From CAMQVM01 sp044433365 (GTDB taxonomy: Bacteria > Bacteroidota > Bacteroidia > Bacteroidales > Rikenellaceae), in assembly GCA_044433365.1 (NCBI GenBank), contig JAWXTR010000022.1, positions 1 to 32,097 on the forward strand: a DNA stretch of 32,097 nucleotides, written 5' to 3'. Below, one piece after another: positions 7,577 through 16,800 of this stretch (its first letter is position 1; every line of letters starts with the position of its first letter). The notes below the pieces were generated by a model. That model ran no database searches, was not told the DNA's origin, and worked only from the letters and a program-made list of their open reading frames with translations. Both the position numbers and the translations under genes were made by a program.

Positions 7577-7584
7577 TATCTTTG
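7577..7584 (+). promoter_or_regulatory. -7 box of the protease promoter
   Basis: TATCTTTG matches TAnnTTTG and gives a leader of about 75 bases before the ATG at 7668. The upstream box is weak (TTTG at 7548-7551, 25 bp away). It is divergent from the bioC promoter. Confidence 0.5.
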
Positions 7585-7667
7585 TGTTTGACCTAATTTA
7601 AAAATAGGTTTATTAATAGATTTAAAATCAGTAATTTACCTACTATGTTAATAAAAAATTAAAAAAT

Positions 7668-9308
7668 ATGATTAGAAAATTAATAGCTACATCTTTTGCT
7701 ACATTAATATTAGTGCTTTTTCCGCTGCTTTCATTTTCGCAACAATTAATGACAACAAAGCAGCGAAACTACCCCTCACAAGAGGCAATTACAAATGGTG
7801 GAAAATTGGCAACGCTTATCAATATTCTCGATTTACTCTACTTAGAAGATGTTGATATTGAGAAAATTACCGATAGTGCGATAAACAATATTCTTTCGGA
7901 ATTAGATCCCCATTCCTCCTACCTTACAACCGAAGAGATGAAACAATCGATGGAGATGTTTGGTGGAAATTTCGAGGGTATAGGTATTGAATTTAATGTT
8001 TTAAACGATACTCTTATTGTGGTAAACACAATCAGGGGTGGTCCATCGGAAAAAGTTGGATTAAAATCTGGCGACCGCATTATTAAGGTTGACACAACAA
8101 GTGTGATAGGAATTTCAAAGACAGACGTTCCAAAATATCTTCGTGGTGACAAAGGTACAGAGGTGGTTTTAACCGTAGTAAGACGAGGAGTAGAGGGAGA
8201 ACTTCAATTTCTGATAGTTCGTGATAAAATCCCTATCGAAAGTAGAGATGCAGCCTATATGATTGCCCCAAATAGTGCCTACATTAAGCTCAATCGCTTT
8301 ATGTCGACCACAACCTACGAATTTACTTCGGCTTTAGACTCACTAGGGGCTAAGAACGATATTAAAGGATTGATTCTCGATTTGCGTGGCAATGGTGGAG
8401 GGCAGTTAGACCAAGCCGTTATGCTTTCAAGTCAATTTCTTCCTGAGGGTTCGTTAGTGGTATATACTGAGGGTAAAAGTAGTGATAGAAGCGATTTAAA
8501 TGCTCTTTCGATTGGTAAATTTATCGACAAACCGCTGGTTGTGCTTGTAGACGAGGAGTCGGCTTCGGCTTCGGAGATTGTGTCGGGAGCAATTCAAGAT
8601 TGGGATAGGGGTACTATTATAGGTCGTCCAACTTTTGGTAAAGGTTTGGTTCAACGCCAAATACCACTTGCCGATACATCTGCTTTGCAAATTACAGTGG
8701 CTCGCTACCACACTCCTAGTGGTCGTTTTATTCAGCGTCCATACGAGATGGGTAATCAAGAGGATTACTATTTAAACTTTGCTAAACGTTATAGTAGTGG
8801 TGAGCTTATACATCCAGATTCTGTATTTAAAGATATTGCTGATTCACTAAAATACAAAACACTAATAAAAGGTCGCACAGTATATGGTGGTGGTGGAATA
8901 AACCCCGATATCTTGGTTCCTATCGACACAACTCTAACATCAAAATATTGGAGTCAAGTGATAGGTAAAAGTATCATAAACGACTATGTAGCCGATTATT
9001 ACGATAAAAATAGCGAAAAATTACGTAGAAAATACGACACTTTCGAAAAATTCTTTAACCTCTATAGTGTAGACGAAACAATATATACCGATTTAAAAGA
9101 TAAAGCTACTGAACTAGAGATTGTGGAGAGCGAAGAGGGTGAAGCCGATAAGCTAAAAGATTTTATAATGCTTCAACTAAAAGCACTTATTGCGCAAAAG
9201 CTTTGGTCGACTAGTGAGTATTTTGAGGTTATCAACTCTGGTAGTGATAATCTTATGATACAAAAGGCTATAGAAGAGATTCAAAGATTGATTAATAGCG
9301 GTGATTAA
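7668..9308 (+). CDS. S41-family C-terminal processing peptidase
   Basis: Exported serine protease that trims or degrades envelope proteins from their C-termini. A signal peptide covers about residues 1-25. A PDZ domain (about 95-185) contains the ligand-binding GGNFEGIGIEF and the GGPSEKVGLKSGDRI loop. The peptidase core has LDLRGNGGG (238-245), SASASEI (298-304) and GRPTFGKGLVQ (319-329). The catalytic pair is Ser300 and Lys325; their spacing of 25 equals that of the characterised D1-processing protease. The roughly 200-residue C-terminal part after the core is helical and usual for Bacteroidota members (546 residues in all). It is transcribed alone, divergent from bioC. Confidence 0.92.
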   Translation: MIRKLIATSFATLILVLFPLLSFSQQLMTTKQRNYPSQEAITNGGKLATLINILDLLYLEDVDIEKITDSAINNILSELDPHSSYLTTEEMKQSMEMFGGNFEGIGIEFNVLNDTLIVVNTIRGGPSEKVGLKSGDRIIKVDTTSVIGISKTDVPKYLRGDKGTEVVLTVVRRGVEGELQFLIVRDKIPIESRDAAYMIAPNSAYIKLNRFMSTTTYEFTSALDSLGAKNDIKGLILDLRGNGGGQLDQAVMLSSQFLPEGSLVVYTEGKSSDRSDLNALSIGKFIDKPLVVLVDEESASASEIVSGAIQDWDRGTIIGRPTFGKGLVQRQIPLADTSALQITVARYHTPSGRFIQRPYEMGNQEDYYLNFAKRYSSGELIHPDSVFKDIADSLKYKTLIKGRTVYGGGGINPDILVPIDTTLTSKYWSQVIGKSIINDYVADYYDKNSEKLRRKYDTFEKFFNLYSVDETIYTDLKDKATELEIVESEEGEADKLKDFIMLQLKALIAQKLWSTSEYFEVINSGSDNLMIQKAIEEIQRLINSGD

Positions 9309-9447
9309 GGCGATGGCGTATTTTTTAATTCGTAATTCATAATTCGTAATTCATAATTGCTGGGTTTGATAACAACGTCTGTAACCGAACACAGAAATAA
9401 TTCGTAATTCATAATTCATAATTGCCGAGTTCGATAACACCTCGTAT

Positions 9448-9467
9448 AGACGTTGTGCACAACGTCT
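9448..9467. repeat. Perfect 20-bp palindrome, repeat family B
   Basis: AGACGTTGTGCACAACGTCT reads the same on both strands. An identical palindrome occurs at 20365-20384, in both cases followed by (T/A)ACCGAACACA. Confidence 0.85.
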
Positions 9468-9564
9468 ATAACCGAACACAGAAATAATTCATAATTCATA
9501 ATGCATAATTCATAATTGCTGGGTTCGATAACAACGTCTGTAACCGAACCAAAGCAACCAAAGA

Positions 9565-9659
9565 GGATGACCCAAAAGTCCCTAAAATAGACAAACAACC
9601 CTTGCCACAAGCTCTGTGATAAGGGTTGTTTGTGTAAAATAGGTGCTTTTGAGTCATCC
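9565..9659. terminator. 95-bp inverted repeat, probable bidirectional terminator
   Basis: Arms 9565-9603 and 9621-9659, 39 bp each, pair with few mismatches; the inner 13 bp (ACAAACAACCCTT with AAGGGTTGTTTGT) are perfect. The loop is 17 bases. It sits 12 bp beyond the stop codon of the minus-strand gene at 9671 and between convergent genes. It is longer than a normal terminator and could also be a miniature mobile element. Confidence 0.6.
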
Positions 9660-9670
9660 CCAATTGAATT

Positions 9671-11686
9671 TTACTCAACAATAACAGTTTTAAAGAAACT
9701 CTGAACTGCCTGAGAGTCGTGTAAATGGAGCGGTACAGCTTTGATTACTACACGCACCCTAGAACCCGATTTTAGAGCTTCTCCAGCCTTGTAATGAACC
9801 TTAACTTTATTGTTTGTTGTGTTTTTAGGAATTGTCAGAAGCTCACGATACACCTTATATCTCTTAGAAGTAGCGGCATCTTCAAGAGCAACCCAAACAT
9901 CGAGTGTCTGGTTAAATTCATATTCAACTTCAAAGTCGATAACACCGTCTGCTGGAATTGTATCAGGGAAGCTATTTGCAATAATACCCTCGTTGGTAGG
10001 TTTTCCAAACTGATGAAGATCGGTGGCTTTAAAGCGTGCCACTTCGCCAGAAGTTTCGCCTGCTGCAACACCTGCAAAAATATCTTCGCCTAAATCTATC
10101 TCTACTTTTGCCACACTTTGCCAATTTTGCATATCGCTAGTGGAGATAAGACACTCTACCTCTTTGCCTTTACGCTCTAAACGCAAATAGTAAGGGGCTT
10201 TAATATCTTTTAGATTTACAATTTGAGCAGGGTTGTCGCCCTCGTTTATACGTGCTGTAATTGTTAGTCCGCTTTCGTTTGAAAGAGTCGCTAAAATAAA
10301 TTTTGACTCATAATCCAATGAACTTCTTAGCATTACACCCCCTTTATGGCTCTCTTTTGTCCAATCTTGATACATTACAAGAGTCTTTAGCGAAATATCA
10401 CCAGAGATAGGTTGGTTTAAAAATGCTACCCCTTTTCCGCTATGACGTAGGCGGAAAGTTTCGAACTCTTCATCATATCCGCAGCTATTTTCACCACCTT
10501 CACCGATTGTTGATAGGTTCCAACCATCTGGCACTGGCGTTACATCAAACGTACTATTCTCTTTCTCGACAATATCTCTAATCTGAGTACCAAACGCCTT
10601 ACCATCAAAAGGAACCATTACTATTTTACTACCATGTTTGTCGTTAGGTTGGTCGCCTCCCTTGCTAGTATCAACTACAGAGAATAAAAATGCTTTAACC
10701 TCGCCATCTTCAACATAGACTGTAGGGCGTTGTACAGTGCCCCACTCATTCTCGGTGCCATCGGTATACTTAAATACCCCTTTTCCACCCTCATAAGCTA
10801 ATCCTCTTCCTCGCCAGTTGTCTATACCATCTTCAGAGGTTAGGTGGTAGGAGATATTGCCAAGATATTGATTAACTACTAAGTGGTAGAGACCATCAGA
10901 ATACCAAAAAGTTGGATCTTCCATACGATATTGAGGAGTATTTCGTGCACCATACCATGCTCTATCACCCCAAAGTTTGTAGGGACCCATAAACTCGTCA
11001 TCACTAATCATTATACCACATTGACGAGGCATAATTTGATAGCGACCATCGTGTCGAGTGATTGCAACAATATTGGAAGTGCGCCCTAGTGCACCTGAAT
11101 TAAACGCACCAACATCCAATTCGTCGTAGCGCATCCAACCCTCATAAAAGCCATTTGCATCTACCTCGATTATACCCTCACGCTTAAATGGACCATCAGG
11201 ACCATCGCCAATATAAACATCACCCGGAGTTATTTCGCTTGCTAAGAGGGCGTAACGTCCATCTTTTAGTCGATTAGCCACAACATTATGACCGAGACCA
11301 TCTCTATAGTCAGGCCATGCCTCACCTTGGTCGATATACGGACCCATAAGGTTTTTGCTCTTTGCCCACATACCCCTAGTGCCGATATGCCATCCATCTC
11401 GGTGCGAATACTCTTGACTCCAGCGGCTTGCATACATTCTATAGATGCCATCATCGCCTTTAATAACTGTACCATCCCAGTAGCACCAATGGCTAAGATC
11501 GGTATCTTCCAAACCATTTGTTGTGTCACGTGGCAGAACCTCTGGCACACCCCAAGCTCCATCGCTTACAAGCGGTGCACCTGGTTTGATAGGTTGAAAA
11601 AAGTCTATTAACGTCTTTTGTGCCGAAACCTTACAAAAAGGGGCAACTAAAAGAGCTGAAACTAAAAAAAGTTTTGAAAATTTCAT
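9671..11686 (-). CDS. GH43-like five-bladed propeller protein with DUF1349-like domain
   Basis: Secreted protein of 671 residues with a signal peptide (1-22, ALLVAPFCKVSA). Residues about 45-385 show the repeated strand pattern of a GH43/GH117-type beta-propeller: WDGTVIKGDDGIYRMYAS, GHNVVANRLKDGRYALLAS, MEDPTFWYSDGLYHLVV, and TVQRPTVYVEDGEVKAF, with several conserved acids and a glycine-rich GPYxxxG motif typical of such enzymes. Residues about 395-560 look like a concanavalin-type (DUF1349/LamG-like) sandwich: GGVMLRSS, YYLRLERKGKEV, FAGVAAGE. The last 100 residues are another beta-sandwich. It is probably a glycosidase or sugar-binding enzyme acting on the glycan handled by the adjacent sulfatase and SusCD; the exact family and linkage cannot be fixed by eye. 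It follows the sulfatase gene with no promoter between them. Confidence 0.7.
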   Translation of the reverse strand: MKFSKLFLVSALLVAPFCKVSAQKTLIDFFQPIKPGAPLVSDGAWGVPEVLPRDTTNGLEDTDLSHWCYWDGTVIKGDDGIYRMYASRWSQEYSHRDGWHIGTRGMWAKSKNLMGPYIDQGEAWPDYRDGLGHNVVANRLKDGRYALLASEITPGDVYIGDGPDGPFKREGIIEVDANGFYEGWMRYDELDVGAFNSGALGRTSNIVAITRHDGRYQIMPRQCGIMISDDEFMGPYKLWGDRAWYGARNTPQYRMEDPTFWYSDGLYHLVVNQYLGNISYHLTSEDGIDNWRGRGLAYEGGKGVFKYTDGTENEWGTVQRPTVYVEDGEVKAFLFSVVDTSKGGDQPNDKHGSKIVMVPFDGKAFGTQIRDIVEKENSTFDVTPVPDGWNLSTIGEGGENSCGYDEEFETFRLRHSGKGVAFLNQPISGDISLKTLVMYQDWTKESHKGGVMLRSSLDYESKFILATLSNESGLTITARINEGDNPAQIVNLKDIKAPYYLRLERKGKEVECLISTSDMQNWQSVAKVEIDLGEDIFAGVAAGETSGEVARFKATDLHQFGKPTNEGIIANSFPDTIPADGVIDFEVEYEFNQTLDVWVALEDAATSKRYKVYRELLTIPKNTTNNKVKVHYKAGEALKSGSRVRVVIKAVPLHLHDSQAVQSFFKTVIVE

Positions 11687-11698
11687 AAAAAAAAGAGA

Positions 11699-11860
11699 GG
11701 GGATTAATTATAAATTATTAATTATAAATTATAAATTATAAATTATAAATTATTAATTATAAATTATTAATTATTAATTATTAATTATAAATTACAAATT
11801 ATAAATGAAGATTACCAAACTAAGTAATTTATAATTTATAGTTTATAATTTATAATTGTT
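11699..11860. repeat. AT-rich TAATTATAAATTAT repeat tract
   Basis: About 160 bp of nearly pure A/T between the sulfatase and propeller genes. The left part (AATTATAAATTAT units) is complementary to the right part (AATTTATAATTTATAG units at about 11824-11858), so the transcript could fold into a long weak hairpin. No promoter box is seen in it. Confidence 0.8.
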
Positions 11861-11865
11861 TATTA

Positions 11866-13488
11866 TTATTTTTCCCAATTTTCATCAATAATTTGCTGAA
11901 TATGAGGGTATTCTTTGTCTGTTTCATTTAGATCTTCTCGCATCTTTAGGAGTTGAGATTTTAAATCTGAGATAATTGAGCTATATTTTGGATTGTCATA
12001 CATATTTTCCATTTCGGCAGGGTCGGCTTTAAGGTCGTAAAATTCCCAACCTGCTGGAGTTTGGCTAGGAGTGTTAAATCCTCCGTTTTTCTTCTCATAA
12101 TTGGAGCCATAGAAGAAAATCAGCTTATAATCTTTTGTGCGTATTCCAAAATGGGCTGGGTTTGCGTGGCGGTGTGCCATGTGCATCCAGTAGCGATAGT
12201 AGGTAGCTGTTCTCCAATCCTCTGGAACTTTACCAGTATAAAGGATATCTTTAAAGCTTCGCCCTTGCATATACTCAGGAACTTCGCCCCCTGCCATATC
12301 AATAATAGTCTCGGCATAGTCTACATTATTTACGATTGCATCGCAATGAGTACCTGCTTTGATTTTTTCAGGGTAACGCACCATAAACGGCATACGCATA
12401 CCCTCGTCGTACATCCAACGCTTGTCGATATAGTCGTGTTCACCTAAGAAGAAGCCTTGATCGCCAGTATACATAATAATTGTATTATCCATAAGGTCGT
12501 TTGCCTCTAGGTAGTCGAAAAGTCGTTTAACGTTGTCGTCAACTCCCTTAACACAACGTAGATAGCGTTTTAGATACTCTTGGTACACCTCACGTTTGTA
12601 GTCAAAATCTGAAAGATTTTTGAATTTTTCATTTATTGACAAATCTTTACCCATATCACGGATAGCATTACGTCGACCTACCGACGAACCAATAACATCA
12701 ATCAAAGAATCTCTCTCGCCACGTGTAGCAACCGAACCATTATTACCACTATTCCAAAGACTAGCAGGTTCGGGAATAAATCTATCTTCAAGGTAGTCGC
12801 TATAGCGAGGGTTAAACTCAAATAGGTCGTGAGGAGCTTTAAAGTGGTGACACAACATAAAAGGCTTGCTCTTGTCTCTAATATTTTCGAGCCAATTAAG
12901 AGTTATATCCATTACAACATCCGATGAGTGACCCTCATAGCGTTTGCCTCTAAACATTGTCTCTTTGCCTCCAACAAATTTTGAAACCGAGTCGGTATCT
13001 CCACGTGCAACTAATATTGGATCGAAATATTCGCCTTGATCGTAAAATACTTTGTAGTAGTCGTAGTTTTCGGGTAGGTTTTTCAGGTGCCATTTACCTA
13101 CAACAGCTGTCTCGTAGCCAAGTTTTCGCATCTCTATAGGTAGATGTTGTCTCTCTATAGCAAGTGTATCGCCAAGGTCGAGCACTTCATTTGTCTGGCT
13201 ATATTGCCCTGATACTATATTTGCTCGTGATGGAGTACTAATACCATTTGTACAGAAGGCGCAATCCATTATAACCCCCTCATTCCCGATGCGGTCGATT
13301 GTAGGAGTGGGGTTTAATGGTGCTAGGCGACTTCCATAAGCTCCAATTGCTTGAGTGGTGTGGTCGTCCGACATTATAAATATAATGTTTGGTCTTTGGC
13401 TTACTTTCTCAACTGCTTTACTACAGGAGAGAAAAATAGATGGCATAGCAAGTACCAGATATGATGCTGTTTTAAGGTTGTTGTTCAT
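11866..13488 (-). CDS. S1-family sulfatase, serine type, lipoprotein
   Basis: Removes sulfate esters from a glycan. The 540-residue protein has a lipoprotein-like signal (FLSC, Cys22). The metal site begins with MSDDH (Asp41, Asp42). The formylglycine motif is STPSR at 84-88, so Ser84 would be converted by an anSME-type radical SAM enzyme, which is not in this window. GKWHL further on and the TGDQGFFLGEHDYIDKRWMYDEG block complete the active site. The sequence around DDHTTQAIGAYGSRLAP resembles the S1_11 group (N-acetylglucosamine 6-sulfatases), but subfamily needs a tree. The start at 13488 is preferred over a TTG at 13524, because that TTG lies inside a -7 box (13522-13529). It is divergent from susC and probably in one operon with the propeller gene. 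Confidence 0.9.
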   Translation of the reverse strand: MNNNLKTASYLVLAMPSIFLSCSKAVEKVSQRPNIIFIMSDDHTTQAIGAYGSRLAPLNPTPTIDRIGNEGVIMDCAFCTNGISTPSRANIVSGQYSQTNEVLDLGDTLAIERQHLPIEMRKLGYETAVVGKWHLKNLPENYDYYKVFYDQGEYFDPILVARGDTDSVSKFVGGKETMFRGKRYEGHSSDVVMDITLNWLENIRDKSKPFMLCHHFKAPHDLFEFNPRYSDYLEDRFIPEPASLWNSGNNGSVATRGERDSLIDVIGSSVGRRNAIRDMGKDLSINEKFKNLSDFDYKREVYQEYLKRYLRCVKGVDDNVKRLFDYLEANDLMDNTIIMYTGDQGFFLGEHDYIDKRWMYDEGMRMPFMVRYPEKIKAGTHCDAIVNNVDYAETIIDMAGGEVPEYMQGRSFKDILYTGKVPEDWRTATYYRYWMHMAHRHANPAHFGIRTKDYKLIFFYGSNYEKKNGGFNTPSQTPAGWEFYDLKADPAEMENMYDNPKYSSIISDLKSQLLKMREDLNETDKEYPHIQQIIDENWEK

Positions 13489-13521
13489 GGCTAGTTCGGT
13501 ATTTAGAAGATAATACAGATG

Positions 13522-13529
13522 CAAATATA
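13522..13529 (-). promoter_or_regulatory. -7 box of the sulfatase promoter
   Basis: TATATTTG on the minus strand, 33 bp before the ATG at 13488. No TTG at 20 bp upstream, as at susC, suggesting activation by a regulator. Confidence 0.55.
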
Positions 13530-13560
13530 TAAATTTTTAAGTTATATTCATAATAAAAAA

Positions 13561-13628
13561 GAGTTAAAATTCAAAATTTTAGAACTCCCTTTTAAAAATT
13601 TTCTCAAAATACATAATTTAGAACTCCC
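13561..13628. repeat. Two degenerate copies of the 43-bp element
   Basis: Right-hand ends of the element occur at 13581-13589 and 13615-13628 (TTTAGAACTCCC), the second preceded by TTCTCAAAATAC. Their left ends are decayed. They lie between the divergent sulfatase and susC promoters. Confidence 0.5.
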
Positions 13629-13687
13629 TTTAACAATTCTATAACATTTTGTAAATATTCCATTAACCAAATATTAACAAACTATTC

Positions 13688-13708
13688 AAACTAACTTTAA
13701 ACTAACTT
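13688..13708. promoter_or_regulatory. Direct repeat upstream of susC, candidate activator site
   Basis: AAACTAACTT occurs at 13688-13697 and again at 13699-13708, an 11-bp step, ending 13 bp before the -7 box. The position, replacing the missing upstream promoter box, fits a site for an activator. No regulator gene is present in the window. Confidence 0.4.
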
Positions 13709-13721
13709 AACAATACCAAAC

Positions 13722-13729
13722 TACTTTTG
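13722..13729 (+). promoter_or_regulatory. -7 box of the susC promoter
   Basis: TACTTTTG matches TAnnTTTG. Transcription would start near 13736, so the mRNA would begin almost directly with the palindromic element at 13743. No TTTG lies 20 bp upstream. Confidence 0.6.
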
Positions 13730-13742
13730 CAGCGTAAATAAA

Positions 13743-13783
13743 GGGAACTTCTAAAATCTCTCAAAATTCAGAATTTAGCTCCC
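13743..13783. repeat. 43-bp-type palindromic element in the susC leader
   Basis: Begins GGGAACTTCTAAAATCTC and ends AGAATTTAGCTCCC, with a 2-bp deletion (41 bp). Flanks ATAAA and ATGAA agree at four of five positions. It lies between the predicted transcription start and the susC ATG. Confidence 0.75.
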
Positions 13784-13806
13784 ATGAACAACTAAATCAT
13801 TATAGA

Positions 13807-16800
13807 ATGAAAAAAATTTCTACTAAGAATTTCAAAGGCAAATCAGCCTTAGCACTTCTTTTAGCATTATCGCTTTCTAGTCAAGCACGCAGTTTTGATT
13901 TTGCAGGCAATATTGATGCTATTGCAACTAGCGAACGTTCGACAAGCGCAGAAAAACATGACATCACTGGTGTTATTAAAGATAGTGATGGTTATCCTGT
14001 AATTGGCGCAACTGTAATTGTGCAGGGAACAACTAAAGGTGCTGTAACCGATGCAGAGGGTAAGTTTAATATCAGTATAGAGAGCAGCGACCCTACACTA
14101 TTTGATATCAACTGTATGGGGTATATTCCTCAAACAATCGATATAGCTCAATTATCAGATATATTGGAGATTATAATGGAGCAAGACAACATCGCTATCA
14201 ATGAGGTTGTGGTTGTAGGTTATGGTACTCAAAAAAAGGTTAATCTTTCGGGTTCGGTAGATCAAGTAAATGCAAAACAGCTTGAAAAACGCCCAATGAC
14301 CGATATTTCTAAAGGGCTTCAAGGTTTAGTTCCAAACCTTAACATTGATTTCACAAGTGGAGAGCCTGGTAAAGAGGCAAATATCAATATTCGTGGTACA
14401 GCCTCTATTAATGGTGGTTCACCTCTTATCTTAATAGATGGTGTGGCTAGCGATGCAGCCGAAATGAACCGTCTACTTCCTGAGGATATTGAGACTATAT
14501 CAGTTTTGAAAGATGCAGCTGCTGCTGCAATTTATGGTGCACGTGCTTCGTTTGGCGTAATTCTTATTACAACTAAAACAGGTAAAAGCGATAGAATCAC
14601 AGTGAGCTACAACAACAATTTCACTTGGAAACGACCAACTCAGCTTACCGAAAAGACTTCAGATCCATATATCTATCTAAAGTTAAAAAATACCGCTGTT
14701 CTTAACACTCCGTGGAGTTCGGGTCACGTTACAGACGATGAGCGTCTTGAATGGGCACGTCAGCGTTCGGACGATCCAGAGGGTACAGAATCTATTCGCC
14801 TCAACCCACTTGATCAGACTCAATGGGATTATATGGGTAATACCGATTGGACTTCATACTATTTAGACCAATACACCTATAGCACTTCACACCAACTATC
14901 GCTATCGGGTAGATCCGAAAAAACTAGCTACTATTTCTCTGCTGGTACTTCAAGCGAAGACGGTGCCTTCTCTAGTATCGTTGAAAACGACAAATACAAC
15001 CGCTATAATCTTCGTGGTAAGATGGATTATAAAGTGTACGATTGGTTGACAGTTACCAATAATATGTCGTTTGTATCTACTGTTCGTTCAAATCCTAGCT
15101 ACTACAACATCGACGAGTTTTACGATTTAGAGCCACACAATGTGCCTATGAATACCGATGGTACTTGGGCAAATACAGAACTTGGTGAAACTTTAGCACA
15201 AATGACAGATGGCGGTGAGGAGAAAACTGTTTACGATAAATTTCAAAATATATTTGGGTTGCAGGCTGGTTTCTTTGACGATGCACTTAAATTAAATGCA
15301 AACTTAACAGTTGCAAAAGGTGTTCAAGATTACTCTTGGTACACAACAAAATACTCTATCGGTTATGGTCCTGACGATATTCGTGAATTTGGCACCAACA
15401 GTGCGTATAGATCTTATGCTAGCGACCTATATAACGTAATTGATGTTTTTGCAACATACAATAAAGATTTTGGCAAACACAACTTTGGTGCAATCTTAGG
15501 ATACAACCAAGAGTATAGCAGATGGAGTCAGTTTACAGCACAAAGAGATGGTCTTATCTCTACTTCGCTTCCTTCTATTGGTCTTGCCTCTGGCGAACAG
15601 ACTGTTGACGAGGAGTATGAAGATTGGGCAATTCGTGGTATGTTCTACAGATTAAGCTACAACTACGACGACCGCTATATTTTTGAGCTAAATGGACGTT
15701 ATGATGGTACTTCTCGTTTCGATACCTACAACCGTTTTGGTTTCTTTCCTTCAGGTTCAGCAGCATGGCGTATCGACTCAGAAGAGTTTTTTGAGCCGCT
15801 TCGCAACACCTTCTCTCTATTCAAAATTCGTGGCTCTTATGGTTCATTAGGTAATCAACAGGTTGGGGCTTATGATTATATTCCATACATGACTACATCT
15901 ACAGGTAGCTATATGATTGATGGTTCGCTTCAACAGACTGTATCGGCTCCAGGTCTTGTATCTTCTGACTACACTTGGGAACAGGTTCAAACAATAAATG
16001 GTGGTATTGATATTGGTCTATTTAGTAACCGTCTTACCGCTACTGCCGATGTATATCGTCGTGACACTAAAGGTATGCTTACGCAAGGTCAGGAACTTCC
16101 AAGTGTGTTAGGAAATGATGAACCTCAAGAGAATGCAGCTGATATGAAAACAATTGGTTGGGAACTTTCACTATCTTATCGCAACAATTTCCAACTATCA
16201 AACAATACATTTAACTACGGAGCAACATTTGTACTATCGGATAACCGCTCATGGATTACAAAATTTGATAACGCTAGTAAATATCTTAATCAATATTATG
16301 TAGGTCAAGAGTTAGGCGAAATTTGGGGTCTACAAAGCGATGGATTCTTCCAAAATCAAGCTGAAATTGATGCGTTAGATGAATCTCAAATTATCCCTTG
16401 GGGTGCTCTTACAATTGTTGATGGATGGCCTAAATTTAAAGATTTAGATGGCGACTCTGCAATTACAAAAGGTACAACAGTAGACGATTCAGGCGATTTG
16501 AGCATTATTGGTAACTCATCTTCTCGCTATCGCTTTGGTCTTAATCTTACAGCTGATTGGAAAGGTTTCGACTTCTCGGCATTCCTTCAAGGTGTAGCAA
16601 AACGTGATGTATATCCAAGCAGTTTCCTTTACTGGAGTTTCTATCAACAACCTTATAGCGGTGGTCAAATTCATGCTTTCGACTTCTATCGTGCCGAAGA
16701 TGATTCAGCTCCAGATATGGCTAAACACTCTCAAGCCTATATTAATGCAGGTTTAGCAAGTCAAAACCTTGATGCTAAATATCCAGTATTACAAGCATGG

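Larger units (their letters stand above)
9312..9670. other. Repeat-filled intergenic region between convergent genes
   Basis: No gene. AT-rich AATTCATAATT/AATTCGTAATT runs (9327-9358, about 9398-9424, 9483-9518) alternate with three copies of a GATAACAACGTCTGTAACCGAAC-like unit (about 9355-9395, 9418-9482, 9512-9552). The middle copy contains a perfect palindrome. A long inverted repeat closes the region at 9565-9659. Confidence 0.8.

Noticed and set aside
9416..9681. Open frames of about 60 codons on the minus strand
   Set aside because: They run through the repeat units and the inverted repeat, and show no protein-like composition or start signals.
13489..13524. Upstream TTG start for the sulfatase
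   Set aside because: It lies inside the -7 box at 13522-13529, so it would not be transcribed, and it would bury the lipoprotein signal.
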